Counted from the first letter of the stretch, positions 18,060 through 28,788 are shown. The stretch: DNA of 64,000 bases from Streptomyces shenzhenensis (GCF_003688995.1 NZ_PENI01000036.1:36543-100542), one strand, 5' to 3'. A program made the numbers and translations. The notes: generated by a model from the sequence alone, not told the origin.

Positions 18060-19229
18060 ATGGCCCCGAACCTGCCCCGCCCGCACCGCGACGACCTGCG
18101 CATCGCCGTGGGCGGGCTGTTCGGCGGGCTGCTGCTGTGGGCGGTCGGCATCTTCCCGCGGACGGCCTCGGACGACCTGGCCGTCCGGCCCGGGTACTGG
18201 GCGCCCCTGGTGCCGCTGGCCGTGATGGCGGGCTGCGAACTGCTGCGCCGCATCCGGCCCGGCGCGGGCCTGCTGATCGGCACGGCCGCGATGGTCGCGG
18301 ACCTGCTGACCCGGGGCAGCGTCGCCACGATCGTGCTCTACACGGACCTGATGTACGCGGCGGTCCTGTACGGCACGCCCGCCGTCGCCCGCCGCCTCCC
18401 GTGGATCACCGGGCTGCTCACCGTGCTCGGCGGGGTGGTGCCGGCCGCGCTCTGGCGCGATCCGCAGGGGATGCTCATCGGGGTCGGCGTGGGCGTCGTC
18501 GCCTTCGCCCCGGCCGCGACCGGCTGGGTGGTGCGCAACCACCGGGACGCGGCCGAGGCGGCACGGCTGCGGGCGGAGCAGACCGCGCTGCTCGCCGAGA
18601 TGGACCGCGCCCAGGCCGTCGCCGCCGAACGGGCCCGGGTGGCACGGGAGTTGCACGACCTGGTGGCCAACCATCTGTCCGCGATCGCCATCCACTCCAC
18701 CGCGGCGCTGTCGATCGACGACCCCGGCACCTCCAGGGAGGCGCTCGGGGTGATCCGGGAGAACAGCGTCGAGGGGCTGGCCGAGATGCGGCGGCTGATC
18801 GGGATCCTGCGGGACCACGCCGGCGGCGAGCCGTTCGCCACCCCCACGCTGGACAGCCTGGCCACGCTGGTCGACGGCGCCCGCGGCAACGGTCTCGACG
18901 TCACGCTCGACACCGATCACGGCGAGGTCCCGGCCCCCGTGGAACTCGCCGCCTACCGGATCGTGCAGGAGTCCCTGACCAACGCGCTCAAGCACGCCGG
19001 GCCGGGCCGGGTCACCGTCCGTCTCGTCCAGCGGGACGGTGTCCTGGACGTGCGGGTGAGCAGCCCGTACGGCCGTCCGGACGGCCCGCGGGCGCCCGGT
19101 TCCGGCGCCGGTCTGATCGGGATGCGGGAACGAGCCGTGCTGCTGGACGGCGGCTTCGAGGCCGGTCCCGACGGCGGCGTGTGGACCGTGCGCGCCACCC
19201 TCCCCGTGACCGAAGGAGACCCCGAATGA
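18060..19229 (+). CDS. chiS: Sensor histidine kinase ChiS (NarL-type two-component system)
   Basis: A 389-residue membrane kinase. Residues 13-160 hold about five membrane helices with almost no extracellular domain; a coiled linker leads to HisKA_3 with the phosphorylated His at about 199 (RARVARELHDLVANHLSAI), then HATPase (AYRIVQESLTNALKHA and GAGLIGMRERA). Its place directly before chiR and chiC matches the chiS-chiR-chiC arrangement known in S. coelicolor, where the pair influences chiC expression. An in-frame ATG at 18051 is an equally possible start; neither has a well-spaced ribosome site. The stop overlaps the chiR ATG by 4 nt. Confidence 0.85.
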   Translation: MAPNLPRPHRDDLRIAVGGLFGGLLLWAVGIFPRTASDDLAVRPGYWAPLVPLAVMAGCELLRRIRPGAGLLIGTAAMVADLLTRGSVATIVLYTDLMYAAVLYGTPAVARRLPWITGLLTVLGGVVPAALWRDPQGMLIGVGVGVVAFAPAATGWVVRNHRDAAEAARLRAEQTALLAEMDRAQAVAAERARVARELHDLVANHLSAIAIHSTAALSIDDPGTSREALGVIRENSVEGLAEMRRLIGILRDHAGGEPFATPTLDSLATLVDGARGNGLDVTLDTDHGEVPAPVELAAYRIVQESLTNALKHAGPGRVTVRLVQRDGVLDVRVSSPYGRPDGPRAPGSGAGLIGMRERAVLLDGGFEAGPDGGVWTVRATLPVTEGDPE

Positions 19230-19867
19230 TCCGTGTCCTGGTCGCCGAGGACCAGTCCGCAGTCCGCGCCGGGCTCGTACTGATCCTGCGCAGCGCGCCC
19301 GACATCGAGGTGGTGGGCGAGGCGGCGGACGGCGAGCGGGCGGTGCGGCTGGCCCGGGAACTGCGGCCGGACCTGGTGCTGATGGACGTTCAGATGCCCC
19401 GCAGGGACGGGGTGTCGGCGACCCGTGAGGTGGTCGGGGAGGGGCTCGCCGATGTGCTCGTGCTGACCACCTTCGACCTCGACGAGTATGTGTTCGGGGC
19501 GCTGCGGGCCGGGGCCGCCGGGTTCCTGCTGAAGAACGCCGAGGCGAAGGACCTGCTGACGGCGGTGCGCACGGTGGCGCGCGGCGAGGGGATGATCGCC
19601 CCGGCGGTCACCCGGCGGCTGATCGCCGAGTTCGCCGCCCGGCCGGTGCGGGAGACGTCGGCCGATCCGGCGGTGCTGGACGCGCTGACGCGACGGGAAC
19701 GGGAAGTCCTGTCGTGTCTGGGCGAGGGGCTGTCCAACGCGGAGATCGCCGAGCGGCTCGAGATGGCCGAGGGGACCGTGAAGACGCACGTCAGCCGGCT
19801 GCTGGCGAAGCTGGAGCTGCGCAGTCGGGTGCAAGCCGCGGTGCTGGCACAGGAGTTGGGGATCTAG
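19226..19867 (+). CDS. chiR: LuxR-family response regulator ChiR
   Basis: A 213-residue NarL/LuxR-type regulator. The receiver domain has acidic D9, phospho-acceptor D54 (LVLMDVQMP) and the conserved Lys in FLLKNAEAK; the C-terminal HTH reads LTRREREVLSCLGEGLSNAEIAERLEMAEGTVKTHVSRLLAKL. It is translationally coupled to chiS by an ATGA overlap and precedes chiC by 155 nt. By family it is the partner of ChiS and may act on the chiC promoter, alongside DasR. Confidence 0.87.
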   Translation: MIRVLVAEDQSAVRAGLVLILRSAPDIEVVGEAADGERAVRLARELRPDLVLMDVQMPRRDGVSATREVVGEGLADVLVLTTFDLDEYVFGALRAGAAGFLLKNAEAKDLLTAVRTVARGEGMIAPAVTRRLIAEFAARPVRETSADPAVLDALTRREREVLSCLGEGLSNAEIAERLEMAEGTVKTHVSRLLAKLELRSRVQAAVLAQELGI

Positions 19868-19882
19868 CCCGGCACCTCGGTA

Positions 19883-19925
19883 GTGGTCCAGACCTATTGA
19901 CCCGTGGTCCAGACCTTTCTATTCT
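19883..19925 (+). promoter_or_regulatory. chiC promoter overlapped by two DasR-like direct repeats
   Basis: Two identical 13-mers gtggtccagacct at 19883-19895 and 19904-19916 are 21 nt apart, i.e. two helical turns. Between and after them lie TTGACC (-35, 19897-19902) and TATTCT (-10, 19920-19925) with 17-nt spacing. The repeats resemble the direct repeats of other Streptomyces chitinase promoters and the DasR site (TGGTCTAGACCA). DasR releases such sites in the presence of glucosamine-6-phosphate, so chitin breakdown should induce chiC. Confidence 0.85.
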
Positions 19926-20022
19926 CGCGGCACAGTGGGCGTGAAGGCTCAGTCATGCCCCCGACACCCCCGGTCACCGGTTTCGGCGCCCCGGTGGCCG
20001 ACGACACAAGAGGAGGCGCACG

Positions 20023-21843
<1,821 letters not shown>

Positions 21844-21943
21844 GACGGTTCGCAAGAAGGTTCGCCGGACCAACCGGCACCGAGCGACCTTGACACTCCC
21901 CCGGACCTAGTCGGGGAACCCCCCACGCAACGGGTGGATGCGG

Positions 21944-22396
21944 CTACGCCACATTCACCCGTTGTCCGGGCGGGGCAGCCTCCAGCCACGCGAGGAAACC
22001 GGTCAGCGCGTCGTCGCTCATGGCGAGTTCGAGGCGGGTGCCGCGATGGGTACAGGCCAGGATGACGGCGTCGGAGAGCAGCGCCAACTCCTCCTCGCCC
22101 TCCGGGACCCGGCGGCCGGCCACCTCGATCGCGGAACGCTCCAGGACGCGCCGCGGCCGGTAGGCGTAGGAGAAGACGCGGTACCACTCGATGCGGTCAC
22201 CGTTGTAGCGGGCGACGCCGTAGCTCCAGCCCTTGCCGCTGGTGTCGGGTTTCTCCACCACGTCCCAGCGCAGCGAACAGTCGAACGTGCCCCCGGAGCG
22301 CTGGATGAGCCGGCGGCGCAGACCGAACAGGAACAGCCCCACCACCACGAGCGCTACCACGACTCCGCACACAGTCAGAGCGAGGACCATCGGCAC
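21944..22396 (-). CDS. DUF2550 membrane-anchored protein
   Basis: A 150-residue protein with one N-terminal membrane helix (MVLALTVCGVVVALVVVGLFLFG), a basic cytoplasmic stretch (LRRRLIQR) and a globular domain rich in aromatic residues. This is the actinobacterial DUF2550 family that is regularly found just downstream of the ATP synthase operon; its role is unknown. GTG start with GAGGAGG upstream. A 22-bp-stem terminator separates it from atpC, so it is probably transcribed on its own. Confidence 0.82.
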   Translation of the reverse strand: MPMVLALTVCGVVVALVVVGLFLFGLRRRLIQRSGGTFDCSLRWDVVEKPDTSGKGWSYGVARYNGDRIEWYRVFSYAYRPRRVLERSAIEVAGRRVPEGEEELALLSDAVILACTHRGTRLELAMSDDALTGFLAWLEAAPPGQRVNVA

Positions 22397-22446
22397 CGAC
22401 CTCCTCGTCTCCTAGGTAACGGAACGGAAAAAACACCCACATCTGC

Positions 22447-22494
22447 CTCAGCCGCGGCCGGTACCGGATTGCTCCGGTACCGGCCGCGGCTGAG
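22447..22494 (-). terminator. Terminator of the atp operon
   Basis: A perfect 22-bp inverted repeat (22447-22468 and 22473-22494) with loop ttgc, built on ccgcggccggtaccgg. It lies 55 nt after the atpC stop. As a perfect palindrome it would work in both directions. Confidence 0.85.
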
Positions 22495-22549
22495 TGTCGT
22501 CATCGCACGACGCTCCCCCAGAGCCTAGAGGACTGGGAGGCGTCCCCGG

Positions 22550-22924
22550 TCAGCGCGTCGTCGCCGCACGCAGGCGGACATCCGCGCGCCGCTCGGCGGC
22601 GGCATCACCCTCCGCCTTCGCGCGCTCCAGCTCCCGCTCCACGCGCTGGACGTCGATCTCGTCCGACAGTTCGGCGATCTCGGCCAGCAGCGACAGCTTG
22701 TCGTCCGCGAACGAGATGAAACCGCCGTGCACCGCGGCGACGACCGTGCCGCCATCACTCGTACGGATGGTCACCGGGCCCGACTCCAGCACACCGAGCA
22801 GCGGCTGGTGACCGGGCATGACGCCGATGTCGCCGGACGTGGTGCGCGCGACGACCAGGGTGGCCTCGCCGGACCAGACCTGACGGTCGGCGGCGACCAG
22901 CTCGACGTGCAGCTCAGCAGCCAA
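22550..22924 (-). CDS. atpC: F-type ATP synthase epsilon subunit
   Basis: A 124-residue epsilon subunit with the beta-sandwich domain (LHVELVAADRQVWSGEATLVVARTTSGDIGVMPGHQPLLGVLESG) and a C-terminal helical hairpin. It belongs to the central stalk and regulates ATP hydrolysis. The start codon is TTG (22922-22924), preceded by a good GAGGAG site. It lies 128 nt after atpD; the spacer can form alternative hairpins. Confidence 0.93.
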   Translation of the reverse strand: MAAELHVELVAADRQVWSGEATLVVARTTSGDIGVMPGHQPLLGVLESGPVTIRTSDGGTVVAAVHGGFISFADDKLSLLAEIAELSDEIDVQRVERELERAKAEGDAAAERRADVRLRAATTR

Positions 22925-22981
22925 GGGTGGCTCCTCGGGTCACCACCCGGCTCAGGTGCCGGGTGTGGGGTCAATTCTAAT

Positions 22982-23038
22982 GGGCGTGGCGAGAGGGGCC
23001 GGACGCACCCCGGAAGGAGTGGGTCCACGCCCCTCTCG
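22982..23038 (-). other. Hairpin-forming atpD-atpC spacer
   Basis: Two mutually exclusive pairings are possible: cgagaggggc (22990-22999) with gcccctctcg (23029-23038), or gggcgtgg (22982-22989) with ccacgccc (23025-23032). This may set the lower level of epsilon relative to beta by attenuation or mRNA processing. Inference only. Confidence 0.4.
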
Positions 23039-23052
23039 GACGAGCGCGGGGC

Positions 23053-24489
23053 TCAGGAGACGCCCAGCTCCTTGGCGTTGGCCTTGAGGTCCTCAATACC
23101 ACCGCACATGAAGAACGCCTGCTCGGGGAAGTGGTCGTACTCACCGTCGCAGATCGCGTTGAACGCGGCGATCGACTCGTCGAGCGGCACGTCCGAGCCG
23201 TCCACGCCGGTGAACTGCTTGGCGACGTGGGTGTTCTGGGACAGGAAGCGCTCCACACGACGGGCCCGGTGGACGACGAGCTTGTCCTCCTCGCCGAGCT
23301 CGTCGATACCGAGGATCGCGATGATGTCCTGGAGGTCCTTGTACTTCTGCAGGATCGTCTTGACGCGCATCGCGGCGCCGTAGTGGTCCTGCGTGATGTA
23401 GCGCGGGTCCAGGATCCGGGACGTGGAGTCCAGCGGGTCCACGGCCGGGTAGATGCCCTTCTCGGAGATCGGACGGGAGAGCACCGTCGTCGCGTCGAGG
23501 TGGGCGAAGGTGGTGGCCGGGGCCGGGTCGGTCAGGTCGTCCGCGGGGACGTAGATCGCCTGCATCGAGGTGATCGAGTGACCGCGGGTCGAGGTGATGC
23601 GCTCCTGGAGGAGGCCCATCTCGTCGGCCAGGTTCGGCTGGTAGCCCACCGCGGACGGCATACGGCCGAGCAGCGTGGAGACCTCGGAACCGGCCTGCGT
23701 GAAGCGGAAGATGTTGTCGATGAAGAACAGCACGTCCTGCTTCTGGACGTCACGGAAGTACTCGGCCATGGTGAGGCCGGCCAGCGCGACGCGCAGACGG
23801 GTGCCCGGGGGCTCGTCCATCTGACCGAAGACCAGGGCGGTCTTGTCGATGACGCCCGAGTCGGACATCTCCTCGATCAGGTCGTTGCCCTCACGGGTGC
23901 GCTCACCGACACCGGCGAACACGGAGACACCGTCGTGGTTGTTGGCGACACGGTAGATCATCTCCTGGATGAGCACCGTCTTGCCGACGCCGGCGCCGCC
24001 GAACAGGCCGATCTTGCCGCCCTTGACGTACGGGGTGAGCAGGTCGATGACCTTGACGCCCGTCTCGAACATCTCGGTCTTGGACTCGAGCTCGTCGAAG
24101 TTCGGGGCCTTGCGGTGGATCGGCCAGCGCTCGCCGTCGTAGGCCTCGTCGACGTTCAGCACCTCACCGAGGGTGTTGAACACCTTGCCCTTGGTGAAGT
24201 CGCCGACGGGGACGGAGATGGCGGAGCCGGTGTCCGTCACCGGGGCCTGGCGGACCAGACCGTCGGTGGGCTGCATGGAGATGGTACGGACCAGGCCGTC
24301 ACCCAGGTGCTGGGCGACCTCCAGGGTCAGCGTCTTCTTCTCGCCCTCGTTCGCCGGGTCGGCGACGTCCACGTGCAGGGCGTTGTAGATGTCCGGCATC
24401 GCGTCGACGGGGAACTCCACGTCGACGACCGGGCCGATGACCCGGGCGACGCGGCCCGTAGCCGTCGCGGTCTCAACAGTGGTGGTCAT
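23053..24489 (-). CDS. atpD: F-type ATP synthase beta subunit
   Basis: A 478-residue catalytic subunit. P-loop GGAGVGKT lies at 164-171; the Glu of GERTREGNDLIEEM, the DELSEED-equivalent region DELGEEDKL, and the Walker B segment VLFFIDNIFRF are intact. Three copies alternate with alpha in the F1 head and make ATP. The ATG overlaps the atpG stop (TAATG). Confidence 0.97.
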   Translation of the reverse strand: MTTTVETATATGRVARVIGPVVDVEFPVDAMPDIYNALHVDVADPANEGEKKTLTLEVAQHLGDGLVRTISMQPTDGLVRQAPVTDTGSAISVPVGDFTKGKVFNTLGEVLNVDEAYDGERWPIHRKAPNFDELESKTEMFETGVKVIDLLTPYVKGGKIGLFGGAGVGKTVLIQEMIYRVANNHDGVSVFAGVGERTREGNDLIEEMSDSGVIDKTALVFGQMDEPPGTRLRVALAGLTMAEYFRDVQKQDVLFFIDNIFRFTQAGSEVSTLLGRMPSAVGYQPNLADEMGLLQERITSTRGHSITSMQAIYVPADDLTDPAPATTFAHLDATTVLSRPISEKGIYPAVDPLDSTSRILDPRYITQDHYGAAMRVKTILQKYKDLQDIIAILGIDELGEEDKLVVHRARRVERFLSQNTHVAKQFTGVDGSDVPLDESIAAFNAICDGEYDHFPEQAFFMCGGIEDLKANAKELGVS

Positions 24490-25403
24490 TAGCGGTCACT
24501 CCCCGCGGTCGCGTCGGCCAGGGCGCTCGCGCCACCGACGATCTCGCTGATTTCCTGGGTGATTTCGGCCTGGCGGGCCGCGTTGGCAAGCCGGGAGAGC
24601 GTGTTGATCAGCTCGCCCGCGTTGTCGGTGGCCGACTTCATCGCGCGCCGCGTGGCGGCGTGCTTCGAAGCGGCCGACTGGAGCAGCGCGTTGTAGATAC
24701 GGCTCTCCACATAGCGCGGCAGCAGGGCGTCGAGGACGTCCTCCGCCGAGGGCTCGAAGTCGAACAGCGGAAGGATCTCGCCCTTGGGCTGCTCCTCCGC
24801 CACCTCGTCGAGGCGCAGCGGCAGCAGCCGGGCGCCCAGCGCCGTCTGCGTCATCATCGACACGAACTCGGTGTAGACGATGTGGAGTTCATCCACACCG
24901 CCGTCGGCCGTGTCCCGCTCGATGGCCTCGATCAGAGGCGCCGCGACCTTCTTCGCGTCCGCGTACGTCGGCTCGTCGGTGAACCCGGTCCACGACTCCG
25001 TGACCTTGCGCTCACGGAAGTTGTAGTGGGCCAGACCGCGACGGCCGACGACATACGTGTCGACCTGCTTGCCCTCGCGCTCCAGGCGCTCGGTCAGCTG
25101 CTCCGCCGCCTTGATGGCATTGGAGTTGAAGGCGCCGGCCAGACCGCGGTCGCTCGTCAGGAGCAGGACCGCGGCACGGGTCGGGTTCTCCGCCTCCGTG
25201 GTGAGCGGGTGCTTGGTGTTCGAACCGGTGCCGACCGCCGTGACCGCGCGGGTCAGTTCCCGCGCGTACGGCGTGGAGGCCACCACCTTGCGCTGCGCCT
25301 TGACGACGCGCGAGGCGGCGATCATCTCCATCGCCTTGGTGATCTTCTTGGTCGCGGTGACGGATCGGATGCGACGCTTGTAGACCCGGAGCTGGGCTCC
25401 CAT
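24489..25403 (-). CDS. atpG: F-type ATP synthase gamma subunit
   Basis: A 304-residue rotor subunit with the conserved N-terminal helix (LRVYKRRIRSVTATKKITKAMEMIAASRV) and C-terminal helix (SATDNAGELINTLSRLANAARQAEITQEISEIVGGA). It forms the central shaft turning inside the alpha3beta3 ring. It follows atpA by 21 nt and shares one nucleotide with atpD. Confidence 0.96.
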   Translation of the reverse strand: MGAQLRVYKRRIRSVTATKKITKAMEMIAASRVVKAQRKVVASTPYARELTRAVTAVGTGSNTKHPLTTEAENPTRAAVLLLTSDRGLAGAFNSNAIKAAEQLTERLEREGKQVDTYVVGRRGLAHYNFRERKVTESWTGFTDEPTYADAKKVAAPLIEAIERDTADGGVDELHIVYTEFVSMMTQTALGARLLPLRLDEVAEEQPKGEILPLFDFEPSAEDVLDALLPRYVESRIYNALLQSAASKHAATRRAMKSATDNAGELINTLSRLANAARQAEITQEISEIVGGASALADATAGSDR

Positions 25404-25424
25404 GAGTCAGGTCCCTTCCTTACG

Positions 25425-27017
25425 TCACTTGGCGGCAGCGGCCGGAGTGTCCTCGCCGAGCAGCTTGCCGTCGGAGGTCTCGAACTGCTTCTTGAAGTCC
25501 GCGATCGCGTCGGCCACGGCCGTCAGCGTGTCGTCGGACATCTTGCCGCCCTCCTTGATGGAGGTCATGAGGCCCTGCTCCTTGCGGTGCAGGTACTCCA
25601 GCAGCTCCTTCTCGAAGCGGCGGATGTCGGCGACCGGCACGTCGTCCATCCGGCCGGTGGTGCCGGCCCAGACGGAGACGACCTGGTCCTCGGTGGCCAT
25701 CGGCTGGTACTGGTCCTGCTTCAGCAGCTCGACCATGCGCTGACCGCGCTCCAGCTGGGCCTTGGAGGCGGCGTCCAGGTCGGAACCGAAGGCGGCGAAC
25801 GCCTCCAGCTCACGGAACTGGGCGAGGTCCACGCGGAGCCGGCCGGAGACCTGCTTCATGGCCTTGTGCTGGGCGGAGCCACCGACGCGGGAGACCGAGA
25901 TACCGACGTTCAGGGCCGGCCGCTGACCGGCGTTGAACAGGTCGGACTCCAGGAAGCACTGGCCGTCGGTGATGGAGATGACGTTGGTCGGGATGAACGC
26001 CGACACGTCGTTGGCCTTGGTCTCGACGATCGGCAGACCGGTCATCGAGCCGGCGCCCATGTCGTCGGAGAGCTTGGCGCAGCGCTCCAGCAGCCGGGAG
26101 TGCAGGTAGAAGACGTCACCCGGGTAGGCCTCGCGGCCCGGCGGGCGGCGCAGCAGCAGGGAGACGGCGCGGTAGGCGTCGGCCTGCTTCGAGAGGTCGT
26201 CGAAGATGATCAGGACGTGCTTGCCGTGGTACATCCAGTGCTGGCCGATGGCCGAGCCGGTGTAGGGCGCCAGGTACTTGAAGCCGGCCGGGTCGGAGGC
26301 CGGGGCGGCGACGATGGTCGTGTACTCCAGCGCGCCGTTCTCCTCCAGCGCGCGGCGGACCGACGCGATGGTGGAGCCCTTCTGGCCGATGGCGACGTAG
26401 ATGCAGCGGACCTGCTTGTTCGGGTCGCCCGAGCGCCAGTTGTCGCGCTGGTTGATGATCGTGTCGACGGCCAGGGCGGTCTTGCCGGTCTGGCGGTCGC
26501 CGATGATCAGCTGGCGCTGGCCGCGGCCGACCGGGGTCATCGCGTCGACGGCCTTGTAGCCCGTCTCCATCGGCTCGTGCACCGACTTGCGCTGCATGAC
26601 CGTGGGGGCCTGCAGTTCGAGGGCGCGGCGGCCGTCGGTCTCGATGTCGCCGAGGCCGTCGATCGGGTTGCCGAGCGGGTCGACGACGCGGCCGAGGTAG
26701 CCCTCGCCGACCGCGACGGAGAGGACCTCACCGGTGCGCTGCACCGGCTGACCCTCCTCGATGCCGCTGAACTCACCGAGGACGATGGCACCGATCTCGC
26801 GCTCTTCCAGGTTCAGCGCGAGACCGAGGGTGCCGTCCTCGAACTTCAGCAGTTCGTTGGCCATGGCCGAGGGCAGGCCCTCGACCTTCGCGATGCCGTC
26901 GCCGGCAAGGGTGACCGTACCGACCTCCTCGCGCGAGGCCGCGTCCGGCTTGTACGACTGGACGAAGTTCTCCAGCGCGTCCCGGATCTCCTCCGGCCGG
27001 ATCGTGAGCTCCGCCAT
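25425..27017 (-). CDS. atpA: F-type ATP synthase alpha subunit
   Basis: A 530-residue subunit with P-loop GDRQTGKT at 173-180 and the alpha signature near SVSRVGGSAQHKAMKQVSGRLR. It binds nucleotide non-catalytically and completes the catalytic sites of beta. Start ATG 27017 (MAELTIRPEEIRDALENF) was chosen because family similarity begins here and a GGAGAG site is upstream; an upstream in-frame start would add 35 low-quality residues. A hairpin lies in the 128-nt spacer after atpH. Confidence 0.96.
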   Translation of the reverse strand: MAELTIRPEEIRDALENFVQSYKPDAASREEVGTVTLAGDGIAKVEGLPSAMANELLKFEDGTLGLALNLEEREIGAIVLGEFSGIEEGQPVQRTGEVLSVAVGEGYLGRVVDPLGNPIDGLGDIETDGRRALELQAPTVMQRKSVHEPMETGYKAVDAMTPVGRGQRQLIIGDRQTGKTALAVDTIINQRDNWRSGDPNKQVRCIYVAIGQKGSTIASVRRALEENGALEYTTIVAAPASDPAGFKYLAPYTGSAIGQHWMYHGKHVLIIFDDLSKQADAYRAVSLLLRRPPGREAYPGDVFYLHSRLLERCAKLSDDMGAGSMTGLPIVETKANDVSAFIPTNVISITDGQCFLESDLFNAGQRPALNVGISVSRVGGSAQHKAMKQVSGRLRVDLAQFRELEAFAAFGSDLDAASKAQLERGQRMVELLKQDQYQPMATEDQVVSVWAGTTGRMDDVPVADIRRFEKELLEYLHRKEQGLMTSIKEGGKMSDDTLTAVADAIADFKKQFETSDGKLLGEDTPAAAAK

Positions 27018-27057
27018 CTGGGTTCCCTGCTCTCCTTGTTGGGCCCGAAGTTTCACT

Positions 27058-27080
27058 TGGGGGGATGGGGACTCCCCCCA
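27058..27080 (-). other. Hairpin in the atpH-atpA spacer
   Basis: tgggggga (27058-27065) pairs with tcccccca (27073-27080) over a 7-nt loop, 41 nt upstream of the atpA start. It may act in mRNA stability or partial termination inside the operon. Inference only. Confidence 0.45.
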
Positions 27081-27145
27081 TCTGGAGGTGAATCCTCTGC
27101 ACGGCCCAACCAGGGCCGCCATCAGTACTGCTTCTTGAGTTGCTG

Positions 27146-27961
27146 CTAGCCCGCCATGCGGCGGGCGGCGTCCTCCAGCCGGTCCGCGATCGAGCCGTTG
27201 ATGACCTCGTCGCCGACCTGTACCCGGATACCGCCGACGACCGCCGGGTCCACATCGAGGTTGAGGTGCATCGTGCGGCCGTAGAGCTTCGCCAGGGCGG
27301 CGCCCAGGCGCCGCTTCTGTGTGTCGCTCAGCGGTACCGCCGAGGTGACGACGGCGACCGTGCGGTCCCGGCGCTCGGCGGCGAGCTTGGAGAGGGCTTC
27401 GATTCCCGCTTCCAGGCTACGTCCACGCGGCACGGTCACGAGGCGCGTCACCAGACGCTCGGTGGTCGCGGCGGCGCGGCCCCCGAGCAGCCGGCGCAGC
27501 AGCTCCGTCTTGGCGGGGGCGCCGGCGCTGCGGCTGGTGAGCGCGGCGCGCAGTTCGGTGCTCGAGGAGATGATCCGGCCGAACCGGAACAGCTCGTCCT
27601 CCACGCTGTCGAGCCGGCCCGCCTGCTGGGCGGCCGTGAGGTCGGCCACATCGGCCAGCTCCTCCAGCGCGTCCACCAGGTCGCGCGGCTGCGACCAGCG
27701 GGAGCGGACCGTACCGGACACCAGGTCCGCGGCCGGGCCGCTGACCTGGCCGCCGATCAGGCGCCGGACCAGCTCGGCCTTGGCCTCGCCGGGCTGCGCC
27801 GGGTCGGTGAGGACCCGACGCAGCGACACCTCGCGGTCGAGCAGCGCGGTGACGGCCGCCAGCTCGTCGGCGAGCCGCGTCGCGTCCACGGTCGTGACGT
27901 CCGTCAGCGCGTCGAGGCGCTCACGTGCGGCTGCCAGTGCCTCGCGGCTCGCTCCGTTCAT
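27146..27961 (-). CDS. atpH: F-type ATP synthase delta subunit (long actinobacterial form)
   Basis: A 271-residue delta subunit, roughly 90 residues longer than the E. coli protein, as usual in streptomycetes. The C-terminal motif VPLSDTQKRRLGAALAKLYGRTMHLNLDVDPAVVGGIRVQVGDEVINGSI is the conserved OSCP/delta signature; the N-terminal extension is helical. It ties F1 to the peripheral stalk. Its ATG overlaps the atpF stop by 4 nt. Confidence 0.93.
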   Translation of the reverse strand: MNGASREALAAARERLDALTDVTTVDATRLADELAAVTALLDREVSLRRVLTDPAQPGEAKAELVRRLIGGQVSGPAADLVSGTVRSRWSQPRDLVDALEELADVADLTAAQQAGRLDSVEDELFRFGRIISSSTELRAALTSRSAGAPAKTELLRRLLGGRAAATTERLVTRLVTVPRGRSLEAGIEALSKLAAERRDRTVAVVTSAVPLSDTQKRRLGAALAKLYGRTMHLNLDVDPAVVGGIRVQVGDEVINGSIADRLEDAARRMAG

Positions 27962-28512
27962 CGAGTCGCCTCGGCCTTCGAAGCGGCGTCATCGAGCCCG
28001 TCGAGGAAGCGGTCGATCACGCGGCTCTGCCGGGCGTGGTCCTCGAGGGACTCGCCGACGAGCTTGCCGGCCAGTTCGGTGGCGAGCTTGCCGACGTCCT
28101 GGCGCAGCGCGGCCGAGGCGGTCTTGCGGTCGGCCTCGAGCTGGGTGTGACCGGCGGCGACGATCTCCTCACGCTGCCGCTGGCCTTCGGCGCGCATCTC
28201 GGCGATGAGCGCGGCACCCTGCTCCTGCGCCTCCTGGCGCAGCCGCGCGGCCTCGTGCCGGGCCTCGGCGAGCTGGGCCTTGTACTGCTCGAGGACGCTC
28301 TGGGCCTCGGTCTGCGCGGCCTCGGCCTTCTCGATACCGCCCTCGATGGCCTCGCGGCGCTGCTCCAGAACCTTGTTGATGTTCGGAAGGAGCTTCCAGG
28401 CGAGGAAGCCGAAGACGATGACGAAGGCGAGCAGGCCGATGACGAGCTCGGGGATCGGCGGGACGAGGGGGTTCTCCGCCTCCTCGGCCGCCACAATGAG
28501 CAACTGGCTCAT
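27958..28512 (-). CDS. atpF: F-type ATP synthase b subunit
   Basis: A 184-residue peripheral-stalk subunit: a membrane helix near residues 22-44 (ELVIGLLAFVIVFGFLAWKLLP) and a long charged Ala/Glu-rich coiled coil after it. It dimerises and holds F1 to subunit a. Lies 45 nt after atpE and is coupled to atpH. Confidence 0.94.
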   Translation of the reverse strand: MSQLLIVAAEEAENPLVPPIPELVIGLLAFVIVFGFLAWKLLPNINKVLEQRREAIEGGIEKAEAAQTEAQSVLEQYKAQLAEARHEAARLRQEAQEQGAALIAEMRAEGQRQREEIVAAGHTQLEADRKTASAALRQDVGKLATELAGKLVGESLEDHARQSRVIDRFLDGLDDAASKAEATR

Positions 28513-28557
28513 GTCAGTGCCTTTCGTCTAGGGGGCTGTCGCTGATCGGTCGGTCGA

Positions 28558-28788
28558 TCAGGTGCCGTAGACGAACGGCATGACCAGGCCGATGAGGGCG
28601 AGCGCCTCACAGAAGGCGAAGCCGAGGATCTGGTTGGCGCGGATCAGGCCGGCCGCCTCGGGCTGGCGGGCCAGGGCCTGGGTGCCGTTGCCGAAGATGA
28701 TGCCGACGCCGACGCCGGGGCCGATGGCGGCCAGGCCGTAACCGATGGAACCGAGCGAGCCGGAGACGGCGGCAAGGGTCTGGGACAT
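28558..28788 (-). CDS. atpE: F-type ATP synthase c subunit
   Basis: A 76-residue hairpin of two membrane helices linked by the polar loop ARQPEA (40-45). The proton-carrying carboxylate is E61 in GFAFCEALALIG. The ring of c subunits is the rotor of F0. Proton rather than sodium use is suggested by the lack of the sodium-site residues, from family knowledge. Confidence 0.96.
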   Translation of the reverse strand: MSQTLAAVSGSLGSIGYGLAAIGPGVGVGIIFGNGTQALARQPEAAGLIRANQILGFAFCEALALIGLVMPFVYGT

